Source of the DNA: Saccharopolyspora ipomoeae
Lineage (GTDB): Bacteria; Actinomycetota; Actinomycetes; Mycobacteriales; Pseudonocardiaceae
Assembly: GCF_029952525.1 (NCBI RefSeq)
Contig: NZ_JASAOF010000005.1
Span: forward strand, 1 to 64,000
Length of the DNA: 64,000 nucleotides
Direction: 5' to 3'
In this document: positions 56,339-64,000 of the stretch, in pieces
Layout of the letters: every line of letters begins with the position of its first letter
Position numbering within the stretch: the stretch's first letter is position 1
Notes under the pieces: model-generated
What the model saw: the letters and a program-made list of their open reading frames with translations, nothing else
What the model was told of the DNA's origin: nothing
Databases searched by the model: none
Position numbers and translations under genes: made by a program

Positions 56339-58171
56339 TCATCGTCCGAATGCAGTCATCCGCTGCCTCCGATGCGCCGCCATGCGCACTGGGGCGTTCA
56401 CGACTCCGTATCCCGCGTAGTCACCGACCCGCTGCACGAGTTCGAGGAACACCCGCGAGCCGAACAGGTCGGTGAACAGGTGCAGGAACTCCCCGCCCGC
56501 GTCGCGGTCGTAGAGCACCGACCCGCGACGCAGCGAGGCCAGCAGCTCCGGGTCTAGGTCGAGGCGGGCGTCGAGGTCGTCGTAGTAGTTGTCCGGGATC
56601 GGCAGCACCGGAGCGCCCGACTCGCGCAGCCGCTCGGCGGCGGTGAGCACGTCGGTGCAGGTGAAGGCGATGTGCTGCGGGTCGCGCACCGCCGGGGCCC
56701 ACTCCCCGCGCCGCACCAGCGCGCCGTTGAGCGCGATGCGCACCGATCGCGTCGCGTCGACCATGCCGCGGTTGCGGACCATGCCGAACGGCGCCGCGTA
56801 CTCGGTGACCTCCTCGGGTTCCAGGCCGAGCACCGAGCGGCAGAACAGCGCGGCCTCGTCGAAGTGGTCGAAGGGCTGGGTCAGCGACACGTGGTCGATG
56901 CCCGTGATCAGACCCGCAGCCGGTGTGGCGGCCGCCGGTGTGCTGGTGTCGCGGAAGTCGCCGCGCCAGCCGTCGGTGGCACCGGTGTCGCAGAAGAACA
57001 CCCCGGTGCCGTCCGGTGCGGCCACCGAGACCAGGCCCGCCTCCTGCGGTCCGCGTTCGCGGGGCAGGATCGGCGAGCTCATCGCCTCGGCTCGGCGGGC
57101 GGAGCGCATCGGATCGGCGCTCTCCACCGCGAGCGCGCCGATCTCGGCGGTGTCGGGACCCGTCGCCGAGGTGTTGATCAGCACTCGCGCGCCGCCCTGC
57201 TCCCAGCGCCGCACGGGTTTGCTGCGGTGCTCGCCGGTTTCGGCGAAACCCAGCGCGCGCAGCCCCTCGGACAGCCGGGTGGCGGTGTCCGGATCGGCGA
57301 CGAGCTCGGCGAAGGCGTAGCCGTCCAGGTCCGGGGCGGGCTCGGCGACGGGCTCGCCGAGCTGCTCCTCCAGCAGTCGCAGCGAGCGCATCGCGTCCAC
57401 CGCGGCCGGTTTCGGGTCGGCCTGCCGGAAGACGTCGTTGAACACCTCCAGCGACAGCGGCCCGGCGTAACCGGCGTCGAGGACGTTGCCCGCGAAGGTC
57501 TTCAGGTCGAACGAGCCCTGGCCCGGGAACAACCGGTGGTGGCGGCTCCACTGCAGCACGTCCATGTCCAGCTGCGGAGCGTCGGCCAGCTGCAGGTAGA
57601 AGAGCTTCTCGCCGGGGATGGTGCGGATCAGCGCGGGGTCGCCGCCGCGCGAGAGCACGTGGAAGGAGTCCAGGCACAGGCCCAGAGCGGGGTGGTCGGC
57701 GCGGCGCACGATCCGCCACGAGTGCTCGTAGGTGTTGACGAAGCGCCCCCACGCCAGCGCCTCGTAGGCCACCCGCATCCCGCGCTCCTGGGCGCGTTCG
57801 GCCAGCGCCCGCAGCTGCTCGGCGGCCAGTTCGTCGTCGTCGACGGCCTCCGGGGACACCGTCGAGCAGACCAGGACCAGGTCGGTGCCCAGCTGCTCCA
57901 TGACGTCGAACTTGCGCTCGGCGCGCCGCAGGTTCTGCCGGAACCGCGCAGGCGGAACGGCTTCGAAGTCGCGGAACGGCTGGTAGAGGTCGATCGACAG
58001 GCCCAGATCGCGGCAGCGGGCACCGATCTCGGCGGGCGAGGCGGCCGAGGCGATCAGGTCGTTCTCGAAGATCTCCACGCCGTCGAACCCGGCCGCCGCG
58101 GCGGCGGCGAGCTTGTCCTCCAACGTGCCCGACAGGCAGACCGTGGCGATGGACCGTCGTGGCTCAGACAT
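56339..58171 (-). CDS. qsuB: 3-Dehydroshikimate dehydratase fused to HPPD-like domain (QsuB type)
   Basis: A 610-residue two-domain protein. Residues 1-about 275 are a xylose-isomerase-like TIM barrel converting 3-dehydroshikimate to protocatechuate, with YEALAWG (metal Glu), LDSFHVLSRGGD and LSLEVFND. Residues about 300-610 are VOC-type 4-hydroxyphenylpyruvate dioxygenase-like: the iron ligands look present as His in GIDHVSL, His in PQHIAFT and Glu in FLELVQR. The same fusion is known from QsuB and related AsbF-like enzymes. It overlaps the shikimate dehydrogenase gene by 8 nt; GGAGGG precedes the ATG. Confidence 0.9.
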   Translation of the reverse strand: MSEPRRSIATVCLSGTLEDKLAAAAAAGFDGVEIFENDLIASAASPAEIGARCRDLGLSIDLYQPFRDFEAVPPARFRQNLRRAERKFDVMEQLGTDLVLVCSTVSPEAVDDDELAAEQLRALAERAQERGMRVAYEALAWGRFVNTYEHSWRIVRRADHPALGLCLDSFHVLSRGGDPALIRTIPGEKLFYLQLADAPQLDMDVLQWSRHHRLFPGQGSFDLKTFAGNVLDAGYAGPLSLEVFNDVFRQADPKPAAVDAMRSLRLLEEQLGEPVAEPAPDLDGYAFAELVADPDTATRLSEGLRALGFAETGEHRSKPVRRWEQGGARVLINTSATGPDTAEIGALAVESADPMRSARRAEAMSSPILPRERGPQEAGLVSVAAPDGTGVFFCDTGATDGWRGDFRDTSTPAAATPAAGLITGIDHVSLTQPFDHFDEAALFCRSVLGLEPEEVTEYAAPFGMVRNRGMVDATRSVRIALNGALVRRGEWAPAVRDPQHIAFTCTDVLTAAERLRESGAPVLPIPDNYYDDLDARLDLDPELLASLRRGSVLYDRDAGGEFLHLFTDLFGSRVFLELVQRVGDYAGYGVVNAPVRMAAHRRQRMTAFGR

Positions 58172-59006
58172 GCGCTCCCTCCAGTTCGGCGAAGTGCCGC
58201 AGCATCCGCTCGGCGTCCGGTTCCAGGCCGGTGAACAGCCGGAACGCGTCCACGGCCTGGAACACCGCCATGCCGCCGCCGTCGAGCACCCGGCAGCCGA
58301 GTTCGCGCGCGGTGACGACGAGTTCGGTGGCCAGCGGCCGGTAGACCACCTCGGCCACCCACTGCTCGGGGCGCAGCAGCGCGGCGGGCACCGGGAGTCC
58401 GGGGTGGGCGGCCATCCCGGTCGGGGTGGCGTGCACCAGACCATCCGCCGCCGCCAGCTCGTCGGCGAGTTCGCCGCCGAGCACCGCGCGGTCCGGCAGG
58501 GACGCGACCAGCGCGGCGGCTCGGTCGGCGTCGAGGTCGACGACCCGGACCTCGCCGGCGCCCAGGCCCAGCAGCGCGTGCGCGACGGCCGCCCCGGCGC
58601 CGCCCGCGCCGAGCAGCAGCACCCGGTCCAGGGCGGCACCGGGCAGGCCGCGCCGGAGGCTGCGGGCGAAGCCGGAGTGGTCGGTGTTGTGGCCGATGGC
58701 CCGCTCGCCGTCGAAGACGACGGTGTTGACCGCGCCCAGCGCGGCGGCGTCGGGGTGGACCTCGTCGAGGTGCTCCAGGACCAGCTGCTTGCAGGGGTGG
58801 GTGATGTTGAGCCCGCGGTAGCCCTCGGCCCGGGCGCGGGCGAGCAGCTCGCCGACGGCGTCCGGCGGCGCGCCCAGCTCGTCGAGGTCCCACCGCCGGT
58901 AGCGGTAGTCCAGGCCGAGCTCGGCGGCCTCCCGCTCGTGCAACGCCGGGCTCAGCGACGGGCCGATGCCCGATCCGATGAGCCCCACCAGGTAGCCGTC
59001 TTGCAC
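58164..59006 (-). CDS. qsuD: Shikimate/quinate dehydrogenase (QsuD-like, catabolic)
   Basis: A 280-residue AroE-family enzyme. The substrate end has SLSPALHEREAAELGLDYRY, the catalytic Lys lies in NITHPCKQLV (about residue 72), the Asp in GHNTDHSGF (about 108), and the cofactor loop is LLGAGGAGAAV (about 130), followed by VVDLDADR, whose Asp favours NAD. Its position upstream of the dehydratase and beside an importer and a TetR gene points to catabolism rather than aromatic amino-acid synthesis. GTG start with GGGGAG 7 nt upstream. Confidence 0.9.
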   Translation of the reverse strand: MQDGYLVGLIGSGIGPSLSPALHEREAAELGLDYRYRRWDLDELGAPPDAVGELLARARAEGYRGLNITHPCKQLVLEHLDEVHPDAAALGAVNTVVFDGERAIGHNTDHSGFARSLRRGLPGAALDRVLLLGAGGAGAAVAHALLGLGAGEVRVVDLDADRAAALVASLPDRAVLGGELADELAAADGLVHATPTGMAAHPGLPVPAALLRPEQWVAEVVYRPLATELVVTARELGCRVLDGGGMAVFQAVDAFRLFTGLEPDAERMLRHFAELEGAHV

Positions 59007-59029
59007 TCCGCACTCCCCGTTAAGTAACG

Positions 59030-59041
59030 AACTAGCTAGTT
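59030..59041. promoter_or_regulatory. Perfect 12-bp operator AACTAGCTAGTT between shikimate operon and TetR gene
   Basis: A self-complementary site 24 bp before the dehydrogenase start and 84 bp before the TetR start. A 10/12 match (AACTAGATGGTT) lies at 59865-59876 in the importer promoter, so one regulator could control both. Confidence 0.65.
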
Positions 59042-59124
59042 AATAGTAGGCACACGAACCGCCCTTCCGGAAGACTCGGTGCACTACAGTGGCCCTGAAG
59101 TGCACCAACCCGCAGAGGAGCATC

Positions 59125-59775
59125 GTGGCCGCACCGTCGTCCGACACCGCAGCGATCAAGCAGCGCGACGCCGATCGGACCCGCGCGGAGATCCTGCGGG
59201 TGGCCACCGAGGAGTTCGCCGACAAGGGCTACGCCGGAGCCCGGGTGGACGAGATCGCCGCGCGCACCAGCACCACCAAGCGGATGATCTACTACTACTT
59301 CTCCGGCAAGGAGCAGCTGTACCTGGCCGCGCTGGAGAACGCCTACTCGGTCATCCGCGGCCTGGAGAGCCAGGTCGACCTCGAGGCGCTGGAACCCGCC
59401 GAGGCGATCCGCAGGCTCGCCGAGCTCACCTTCGACCACCACGAGTCGCACCCGGACTTCCTGCGGCTGGTCAGCATCGAGAACATCCACCGCGCCGAGC
59501 ACCTCACCAAGTCCGAGCTGCTGCCCGGCCTGGCCGGCCCGGCGGTGGAGGTGCTCGACGGCGTGCTGCAGCGCGGGCGGGAGTCCGGGGTGTTCCGCGA
59601 CGACGTCGACGCGCTCGACGTGCACATGATGATCAGCTCGTTCTGCGTGTTCCGGACCGCCAACCGCTACACGTTCCAGGCGATCTTCCAGCGCGACCTG
59701 CTCGACCCGAAGCGCCGCGACCACTACCGCCGGATGCTCGGCGACATGGTGCTCGACTTCCTGTCCCGGAGCTGA
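59125..59775 (+). CDS. TetR-family regulator of shikimate catabolism (inferred)
   Basis: A 216-residue TetR protein. The DNA-binding domain spans about residues 14-62 and ends in the recognition region TTKRMIYYYFSGKEQLY; the C-terminal domain (about 80-205) is of the TetR_C type found in PsrA/RutR-like regulators, with HHESHPDFLRLV and MISSFCVFR. It sits between the divergent catabolic operon and the importer, both of which carry AACTAG-type sites. GTG at 59125 chosen for AGAGGAG 5 nt upstream. Confidence 0.88.
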   Translation: MAAPSSDTAAIKQRDADRTRAEILRVATEEFADKGYAGARVDEIAARTSTTKRMIYYYFSGKEQLYLAALENAYSVIRGLESQVDLEALEPAEAIRRLAELTFDHHESHPDFLRLVSIENIHRAEHLTKSELLPGLAGPAVEVLDGVLQRGRESGVFRDDVDALDVHMMISSFCVFRTANRYTFQAIFQRDLLDPKRRDHYRRMLGDMVLDFLSRS

Positions 59776-59825
59776 CGCGGCCTCCCCCGGCGCCGAGCCG
59801 GGCGCAACGAGCCCGAAACACCCCC

Positions 59826-59876
59826 TTGACACGGGTTCGCGGGAGCTTCACAGTCTTGAGAACTAACTAGATGGTT
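59826..59876 (+). promoter_or_regulatory. Importer promoter with second AACTAG operator
   Basis: TTGACA (59826-59831) is a consensus -35; a weak -10 (CACAGT or CAGTCT) lies 17-19 nt downstream. AACTAGATGGTT (59865-59876) follows at the expected transcription start and matches 59030-59041 at 10 of 12 positions. Confidence 0.6.
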
Positions 59877-59920
59877 CATAAGTCACCGCGCAACGGTGCA
59901 CGGACTTCCTGGAGCTGACA

Positions 59921-61237
59921 GTGACCGACGGCCCGAGAGCCACCCAGGGCAAACCGCGCAAAGCCGCGATCGCCGCGTGGATCGGAAGCGCGCTTGAGTA
60001 CTACGACTTCTTCATCTACGGCACCGCCGCGGCCCTGGTGTTCAACAAGATCTTCTTCCCCGACGCCGACCCGTCGACCGGCACGCTGCTGGCGCTGGCC
60101 TCCTTCGGGGTCGGCTACCTGGCCCGGCCGATCGGGGCGTTCATCCTCGGCCACATCGGCGACGCCTTCGGCCGCAAGCGGGTGCTGGTGTTCACCGTGC
60201 TGCTGATGGGGATCTCCACGGTCCTCGTCGGCTGCCTGCCCACCTACGACCAGATCGGCCTGGCCGCGCCCGCCCTGCTGGTCGCGCTCCGGCTGCTGCA
60301 GGGCTTCTCGGCCGCGGGCGAGCAGGCCGGGGCGAACTCGATGTCGCTGGAGCACGCGCCCGCGCACCGGCGGGCGTACTTCACCAGCTTCACCCTCAGC
60401 GGCACCCAGGCCGGGCAGATCCTGGCCACCGCGGTGTTCCTGCCGGTGGCCGCGCTGCCGGAGGACCAGCTGGTGGCCTGGGGCTGGCGGGTTCCCTTCT
60501 GGCTCAGCGGGATCGTGGTGATCGTCGGCCTGGTGATCCGCAGCAAGCTCGACGAGACGCCCGTGTTCGTCGAGGAGGTCGCCGAGACCAAGCGGGAGAA
60601 GACCCCGCTGCTGCCGCTGTTCCGCGACCACTGGGCCGACGTGCTGCGGGTGATCGTCGCGTCCGTGATCGCCGCGGTGAGCACGATCTTCACCGTCTAC
60701 GCGCTCAGCTACGCGGTGAACACCGTGGGCCTGGCCAAGACCCCGATCCTGTGGGTGGGCGTGCTGGCCAACGTCGTGGCGCTCGCGGCGATCCCGCTGT
60801 GGGCGGGGCTGGCCGACCGGATCGGCCGCAAGCCGGTGTTCATCGGCGGTTCGGCCGGCTGCGCGGTGCTGATGTTCGCCTACCTGTGGTCGCTGTCGAC
60901 CGGGAACTGGGTGCTCATCTTCGCCTCCGGCATCGCCCTGTTCGGCGTGGTCTACAGCGCCACCAACGGGATCTGGCCCGCGTTCTACGGCGAGATGTTC
61001 CCGGCGAAGGTGCGGCTGTCGGGCATGGCCGTGGGAACCCAGATCGGGTTCGCGCTGGCCGGGTTCTCCCCCAGCATCTCCGAGGCCATCGGCGGTGGCC
61101 GCGACGGGTGGATCTACGTGGCGCTGTTCACGGCGGGCCTGTGCGCGCTGAACATCATCGCGGTCGCTTCGGCCCGCGAAACGCACAAGGTCCCGACCGC
61201 CGAGCTCGGCCTGCCGAAGACCCCGGCGACAGTCTGA
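59921..61237 (+). CDS. MHS-family MFS importer, shikimate/quinate (ShiA-like)
   Basis: A 438-residue, 12-helix transporter of the metabolite:H+ symporter family. Signature regions: IGSALEYYDFFIYGTAAALVF at helix 1, SFGVGYLARPIGAFILGHIGDAFGRKR between helices 2 and 3, RLLQGFSAAGEQAGA at helix 4, and ADRIGRKP in the second half. Relatives carry shikimate, proline-betaine or alpha-ketoglutarate; the neighbouring catabolic genes point to shikimate or quinate. GTG start with GGAG 6 nt upstream. A terminator follows. Confidence 0.88.
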   Translation: MTDGPRATQGKPRKAAIAAWIGSALEYYDFFIYGTAAALVFNKIFFPDADPSTGTLLALASFGVGYLARPIGAFILGHIGDAFGRKRVLVFTVLLMGISTVLVGCLPTYDQIGLAAPALLVALRLLQGFSAAGEQAGANSMSLEHAPAHRRAYFTSFTLSGTQAGQILATAVFLPVAALPEDQLVAWGWRVPFWLSGIVVIVGLVIRSKLDETPVFVEEVAETKREKTPLLPLFRDHWADVLRVIVASVIAAVSTIFTVYALSYAVNTVGLAKTPILWVGVLANVVALAAIPLWAGLADRIGRKPVFIGGSAGCAVLMFAYLWSLSTGNWVLIFASGIALFGVVYSATNGIWPAFYGEMFPAKVRLSGMAVGTQIGFALAGFSPSISEAIGGGRDGWIYVALFTAGLCALNIIAVASARETHKVPTAELGLPKTPATV

Positions 61238-61253
61238 CCTCGGTCGACGGACC

Positions 61254-61290
61254 GGAACGGCCCTGATCCCACCGGGATCGGGGCCGTTCC
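61254..61290 (+). terminator. Hairpin terminator after the importer
   Basis: GGAACGGCCC-T-GATCCC pairs with GGGATC-G-GGGCCGTTCC across a short loop, one internal mismatch, 17 nt after the stop codon. Confidence 0.85.
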
Positions 61291-61486
61291 GCTTTCAGGA
61301 CTCCCGCACAGAGTGGCACGGTGTTCCGTGATGTGGGATATCCGTCTCGAGCGTTGACCTCCCGATGGGGCGCTGCGAGCATCCGATGCGTGTTCATCCG
61401 GAACGCCTTCTCCTGGCGCCTGCACGTCGATCTGCGACGGCAGGCCAGCTCCATCTGTCCGATCGCTTAGGGCTTTTCGGGGCCGT
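61291..61486. other. Intergenic region before hairpin element copy 2
   Basis: About 200 bases between the importer terminator and the second hairpin. I see no convincing frame, operator or RNA motif here. Confidence 0.35.
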
Positions 61487-61556
61487 GGGCGGTTTTTCCT
61501 CGAACTGTCCATGATCAATATCCCTTTTGCCCGGTCAATTCGAGGAAAAACCGTCC
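61487..61556. other. Large intergenic hairpin element, copy 2 (inverted relative to copy 1)
   Basis: CGGTTTTTCCTCGAA (61490-61504) is perfectly inverted at 61539-61553, and three outer pairs extend the stem with one wobble. The 34-nt loop, read on the minus strand, begins TTGACC and contains ATTGATCATGG, as in copy 1 (43284-43367), at the same distances from the stem. Stem sequences differ between copies but stay complementary. It lies about 75 bp upstream of the sulfonate-binding protein gene. Confidence 0.75.
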
Positions 61557-61630
61557 TCCGCCTCGCGCTCGCCCGGTGACGTCGTCATCCCGGGTTGATG
61601 CGTCGCGCCTCGCTGATGGAGTGAAAGACC

Positions 61631-62650
61631 TTGCGTCGTCGTGATTTCCTGTCGTTGTTCGCGGCCACCTCGGCCACCGGGCTGCTCGCCGCGTGCTCCG
61701 GCGGCGGTGCCGGTGGCGGTGACGCCACCTCCGCGCCGCCCCCGGCCCTGATCCCGCCGGACCAGCTGGCGGGGGTGAAGCTGAGAGTGGGCGACCAGAA
61801 GGGCGCCTCGCAGTCGCTGATCCGCTCGGCGGGCCTGGACGACTTCCCCTACCAGGTCGAGTGGGCGACCTTCACCTCCGGACCACCGCTGCTGGAGGCG
61901 CTGTCGGCCGACGCCATCGACATCGGCGGAACCGGCAACACTCCCCCGCTGTTCGCCGCGGCCGCCAAGGCCGACTTCAAGATCGTCGCCGCCTCGCAGG
62001 GCAACGTCGCCAGCGACGCCGTCGTGGTGCTGCCGAACTCACCGCTGCAGTCGCGGGAACAGCTGCGCGGCAAGAAGATCGCGGTCGCGAAGGGCAGTTC
62101 CGCGCACGGGCAGATCCTGCAGACCCTCGCCGCCGTCGGCCTCACCCCCGACGACGTCCAGCTCGTCTTCCTGCAGCCCGCCGACGCGCTGGGCGCGTTC
62201 AAGCAGGGCGCGGTCGACGCCTGGGCGATCTGGGACCCCTACTTCGCCCAGATCCAGCTCGAATCCGGCGCACGGGTCATCGCCGACGGGCGTTCCGGAG
62301 GCGCCAACGGCTACACCTTCCAGGTCGCGAGCACCGCCGCGCTGGCCGACGCCCGGCGAAACTCGGCGATCGCCGACTACCTGACCCGGCTGGCCAGGGC
62401 GAACCGCTTCTCCGACGCCAACAGGGAAGTCCGCGCCCAAGCCTGGTCGCAGGACACCGGGCTGCCGATCGAGGTCACCCGCAAGGCCACCGAACTCGGC
62501 CCCGACCTGCCGGTCCCGCTGGACGAGACCGTCATCCGGTCCGAGCAGGAACTCGCCGACGCCTTCGTCACCGCCGAGGAGATCCCGCGCAGGTTCACCT
62601 TCGCCGACTTCGTCGACACCCGCTTCGCCACCCAGCTCGCCACCGCCTAA
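61631..62650 (+). CDS. ssuA: Aliphatic-sulfonate-type ABC substrate-binding lipoprotein (SsuA-like)
   Basis: A 339-residue periplasmic-binding-protein-type lipoprotein. The N-terminus has RRRDFLSLF, a twin-Arg-like signal, and the lipobox LLAAC (Cys at about residue 22). The body follows the SsuA/NMT1 pattern: RVGDQKG, IDIGGTGNTPPLFAAAAK (about 97), LRGKKIAVAKGSSAHGQIL (about 148), AWAIWDPYFAQI (about 197). It captures alkanesulfonates for an ABC importer whose SsuB/SsuC subunits are not in view. TTG start at 61631 with GGAG 9 nt upstream. Confidence 0.87.
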   Translation: MRRRDFLSLFAATSATGLLAACSGGGAGGGDATSAPPPALIPPDQLAGVKLRVGDQKGASQSLIRSAGLDDFPYQVEWATFTSGPPLLEALSADAIDIGGTGNTPPLFAAAAKADFKIVAASQGNVASDAVVVLPNSPLQSREQLRGKKIAVAKGSSAHGQILQTLAAVGLTPDDVQLVFLQPADALGAFKQGAVDAWAIWDPYFAQIQLESGARVIADGRSGGANGYTFQVASTAALADARRNSAIADYLTRLARANRFSDANREVRAQAWSQDTGLPIEVTRKATELGPDLPVPLDETVIRSEQELADAFVTAEEIPRRFTFADFVDTRFATQLATA

Positions 62651-62661
62651 GAGGAATCCCG

Positions 62662-63807
62662 ATGCCCATCACCACGCACTGGTTCCTGCCGACCCACGGC
62701 GACGGCCGGTCCGTCGTGGACCGCCCGCACACCACGCCGACCGGGGCCGACACACCGCGCCGCCCCGACATCGACTACCTCGCCCAGGTCGCCCAGGCCG
62801 TCGAGCACCTCGGCTTCACCGGCATGCTCACCCCCACCGGCAGCTGGTGCCAGGACGCCTGGATCACCACCGCCGCGCTGCTGGCCCGCACCAAGCGGAT
62901 CAAGTTCCTGGTCGCGTTCCGGCCGGGCTCGCTGTCGCCCACGCTGGCGGCGCAGCTGGCCGCGACCTACCAGAAGGTCTCCGAGGGCCGCTTGCTGCTC
63001 AACATCGTCACCGGTGGTGAGTCCACCGAGCAGCAGCGCTACGGCGACTGGCTCGACCACGACGAGCGCTACGCGCGCACCGACGAGTTCCTGGCGGTGC
63101 TGCGCGGGATCTTCGCCGGGGAGCCCTTCGACTTCGACGGCGAGCACTACAGCGTGCGGGGCGCGACATCGTTCGAGGCGCCAGAACCCGCCCCGCCGCT
63201 GTACTTCGGCGGATCCTCGGACGCGGCGCTGCCGGTGGCCGCGCGCCGCGCCGACGTGCACCTGACCTGGGGCGAGCCGCCTGCAGCGGTGGGCCGCAAG
63301 GTGCAGCGGTTGCGCGAGCTGGCCGCCGAGGAAGGTCGCGAGCTGCGGTTCGGGCTGCGCGCGCACGTCATCACCCGCGACACCGGCGCGGACGCGTGGA
63401 GCACCGCGCAGCGGTTCCTGGAGCAGATGGACCCGGCCGACGTCGCGGCCTCCCAGGCCAAGATCGCCAAGACCGAGGCCGTCGGCCAGCGCAAGATCGC
63501 CGAGCTGCACGGCGGCGTGCTGCCCAGCAGCGCCCGCGACCTGGAGGTGCACCCGGGTCTGTGGGCCGGTGTCGGACTGCTGCGCGGCGGGGCCGGGACG
63601 GCGCTGGTGGGCAGTCACGCCGAGGTGGCCGATCTCATCGAGGAGTACCACGCGGTGGGCATCCAGGAGTTCGTGCTCTCCGGCTACCCGCACCTGGAGG
63701 AGGCGTACTGGTTCGGCGAGGGCGTGCACCCCGAGCTCGCCCGCCGCGGTCTGCGCGCGGCGACCGGCCCCGCCGCCGCGCGGGATCTGACCCCGGCACC
63801 GCACTGA
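62662..63807 (+). CDS. ssuD: FMNH2-dependent alkanesulfonate monooxygenase
   Basis: A 381-residue LLM-family TIM barrel. SsuD features: ITTHWFLPTHGDGR at the start, FTGMLTPTGSWCQDAW near residue 53, FLVAFRPGSLSPTLAAQ near 82, NIVTGGESTEQQRYGDWLDHDERYARTDEFL near 114-144, and the C-terminal FVLSGYPHLEEAYWFGEGV. It releases sulfite from alkanesulfonates with reduced FMN from a separate reductase, not adjacent here. GAGGAA lies about 6 nt before the ATG, 11 nt after the ssuA stop, so the two genes form an operon. Confidence 0.93.
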   Translation: MPITTHWFLPTHGDGRSVVDRPHTTPTGADTPRRPDIDYLAQVAQAVEHLGFTGMLTPTGSWCQDAWITTAALLARTKRIKFLVAFRPGSLSPTLAAQLAATYQKVSEGRLLLNIVTGGESTEQQRYGDWLDHDERYARTDEFLAVLRGIFAGEPFDFDGEHYSVRGATSFEAPEPAPPLYFGGSSDAALPVAARRADVHLTWGEPPAAVGRKVQRLRELAAEEGRELRFGLRAHVITRDTGADAWSTAQRFLEQMDPADVAASQAKIAKTEAVGQRKIAELHGGVLPSSARDLEVHPGLWAGVGLLRGGAGTALVGSHAEVADLIEEYHAVGIQEFVLSGYPHLEEAYWFGEGVHPELARRGLRAATGPAAARDLTPAPH

Positions 63808-63822
63808 CCTGCGAGAACAACT

Positions 63823-63849
63823 CGGCCCCAGCCTGCGAGGCTGGGGCCG
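63823..63849. terminator. Bidirectional hairpin terminator
   Basis: CGGCCCCAGCCT (63823-63834) pairs perfectly with AGGCTGGGGCCG (63838-63849) with a 3-nt loop, between the convergent ssuD and Pro-rich genes. Confidence 0.9.
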
Positions 63850-63856
63850 GGTTCTG

Positions 63857-64000
63857 TCAGTAGCGGTTGCCGCCGGGAGCAGGGCGCTGCGGCGGGCGAC
63901 CGCCGGGGCCACCGGGAGGGCCGGGACGACCCGGGCCCGGGGGCTGCGGGGGCTGGGCACCCGGGCGCCCCCCGCCGGGCGGCGGTGCGGCCGGCGGGTT
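63857..64000 (-). CDS. C-terminal tail of a Pro/Gly-rich protein, cut by window edge
   Basis: Forty-seven residues and a TGA are visible. The sequence is almost entirely Pro, Gly, Arg and Gln (GRPGAQPPQPPGPGRP) and ends GGNRY. No domain can be named; such tails are common on actinobacterial membrane, kinase or surface proteins as unstructured linkers. The rest lies beyond base 64000. The in-frame stop, a terminator just beyond it and the GC-biased codons support a real gene. Confidence 0.6.
   Translation of the reverse strand, partial: NPPAAPPPGGGRPGAQPPQPPGPGRPGPPGGPGGRPPQRPAPGGNRY

Overview
The window is GC-rich actinobacterial DNA of roughly 70% G+C or more (my estimate by eye). It has strong third-position GC, many GTG/TTG starts, and overlapping stop/start codons inside operons. 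It also carries families typical of actinobacteria: two DUF3040 membrane proteins, a DUF2795 protein, an acyl-CoA carboxylase epsilon subunit, a DUF574-type methyltransferase and MmyB-like regulators. The set fits the Pseudonocardiaceae, and my inference is Saccharopolyspora or a close relative. I see no rRNA, tRNA, CRISPR array, insertion sequence, phage or replication origin. It reads as ordinary chromosome carrying several metabolic islands.

Layout. 1-1410: a CytX-type transporter under a TPP riboswitch. 1462-5853: a HerA-like ATPase, then the translationally coupled larE-larB-larC genes for the nickel-pincer cofactor, without larA. 5900-10554: membrane-anchored hydrolase, stand-alone LigD-type primase-polymerase, small orphan, exonuclease III and amidase. 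10551-13474: an HTH protein divergent from an MFS exporter followed by its probable TetR, with four matching operators between them. 13521-18968: FMN reductase, class III aminotransferase, degenerate HATPase protein, transketolase and small DUF proteins. 19173-26370: an MBL hydrolase divergent from a GntR regulator, then a tight operon of secreted CocE-type hydrolase, Fe(II)/2OG oxygenase, choline/carnitine acyltransferase and methyltransferase. 26428-30207: an acyl-CoA carboxylase operon (beta, epsilon, alpha). 30409-42132: tandem-TetR regulator, DUF2252, GNAT, glutamine-synthetase-like enzyme, a flavin-dependent pair, RecQ, DUF574 methyltransferase, and a divergent aldo/keto reductase and XRE pair. 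42133-44166: a gene-poor stretch with small peptides, short tandem repeats and a large hairpin. 44163-53037: DUF445, Abi-alpha-like, acyl-CoA ligase, orphan 2Fe-2S protein, half-length XdhC, methyltransferase and a ClpC-like unfoldase. 53211-61237: oxidoreductase, secreted GH3 glycosidase and a quinate/shikimate catabolic locus. 61631-63807: sulfonate-binding lipoprotein plus SsuD. The right edge cuts a Pro/Gly-rich protein.

How genes work together. The shikimate locus is coherent: an MHS-type importer, shikimate/quinate dehydrogenase and 3-dehydroshikimate dehydratase would deliver protocatechuate, with a TetR regulator whose probable operator sits at both promoters. The carboxylase genes encode a complete acyl-CoA carboxylase. 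The lar genes make a cofactor whose client enzyme is not in view. The least explained parts are the 21067-26370 operon, which looks like a pathway to an O-acylated carnitine-like product, and two intergenic hairpins (43284-43367 and 61487-61556). These hairpins share loop sequence and length but have different, still complementary, stems.
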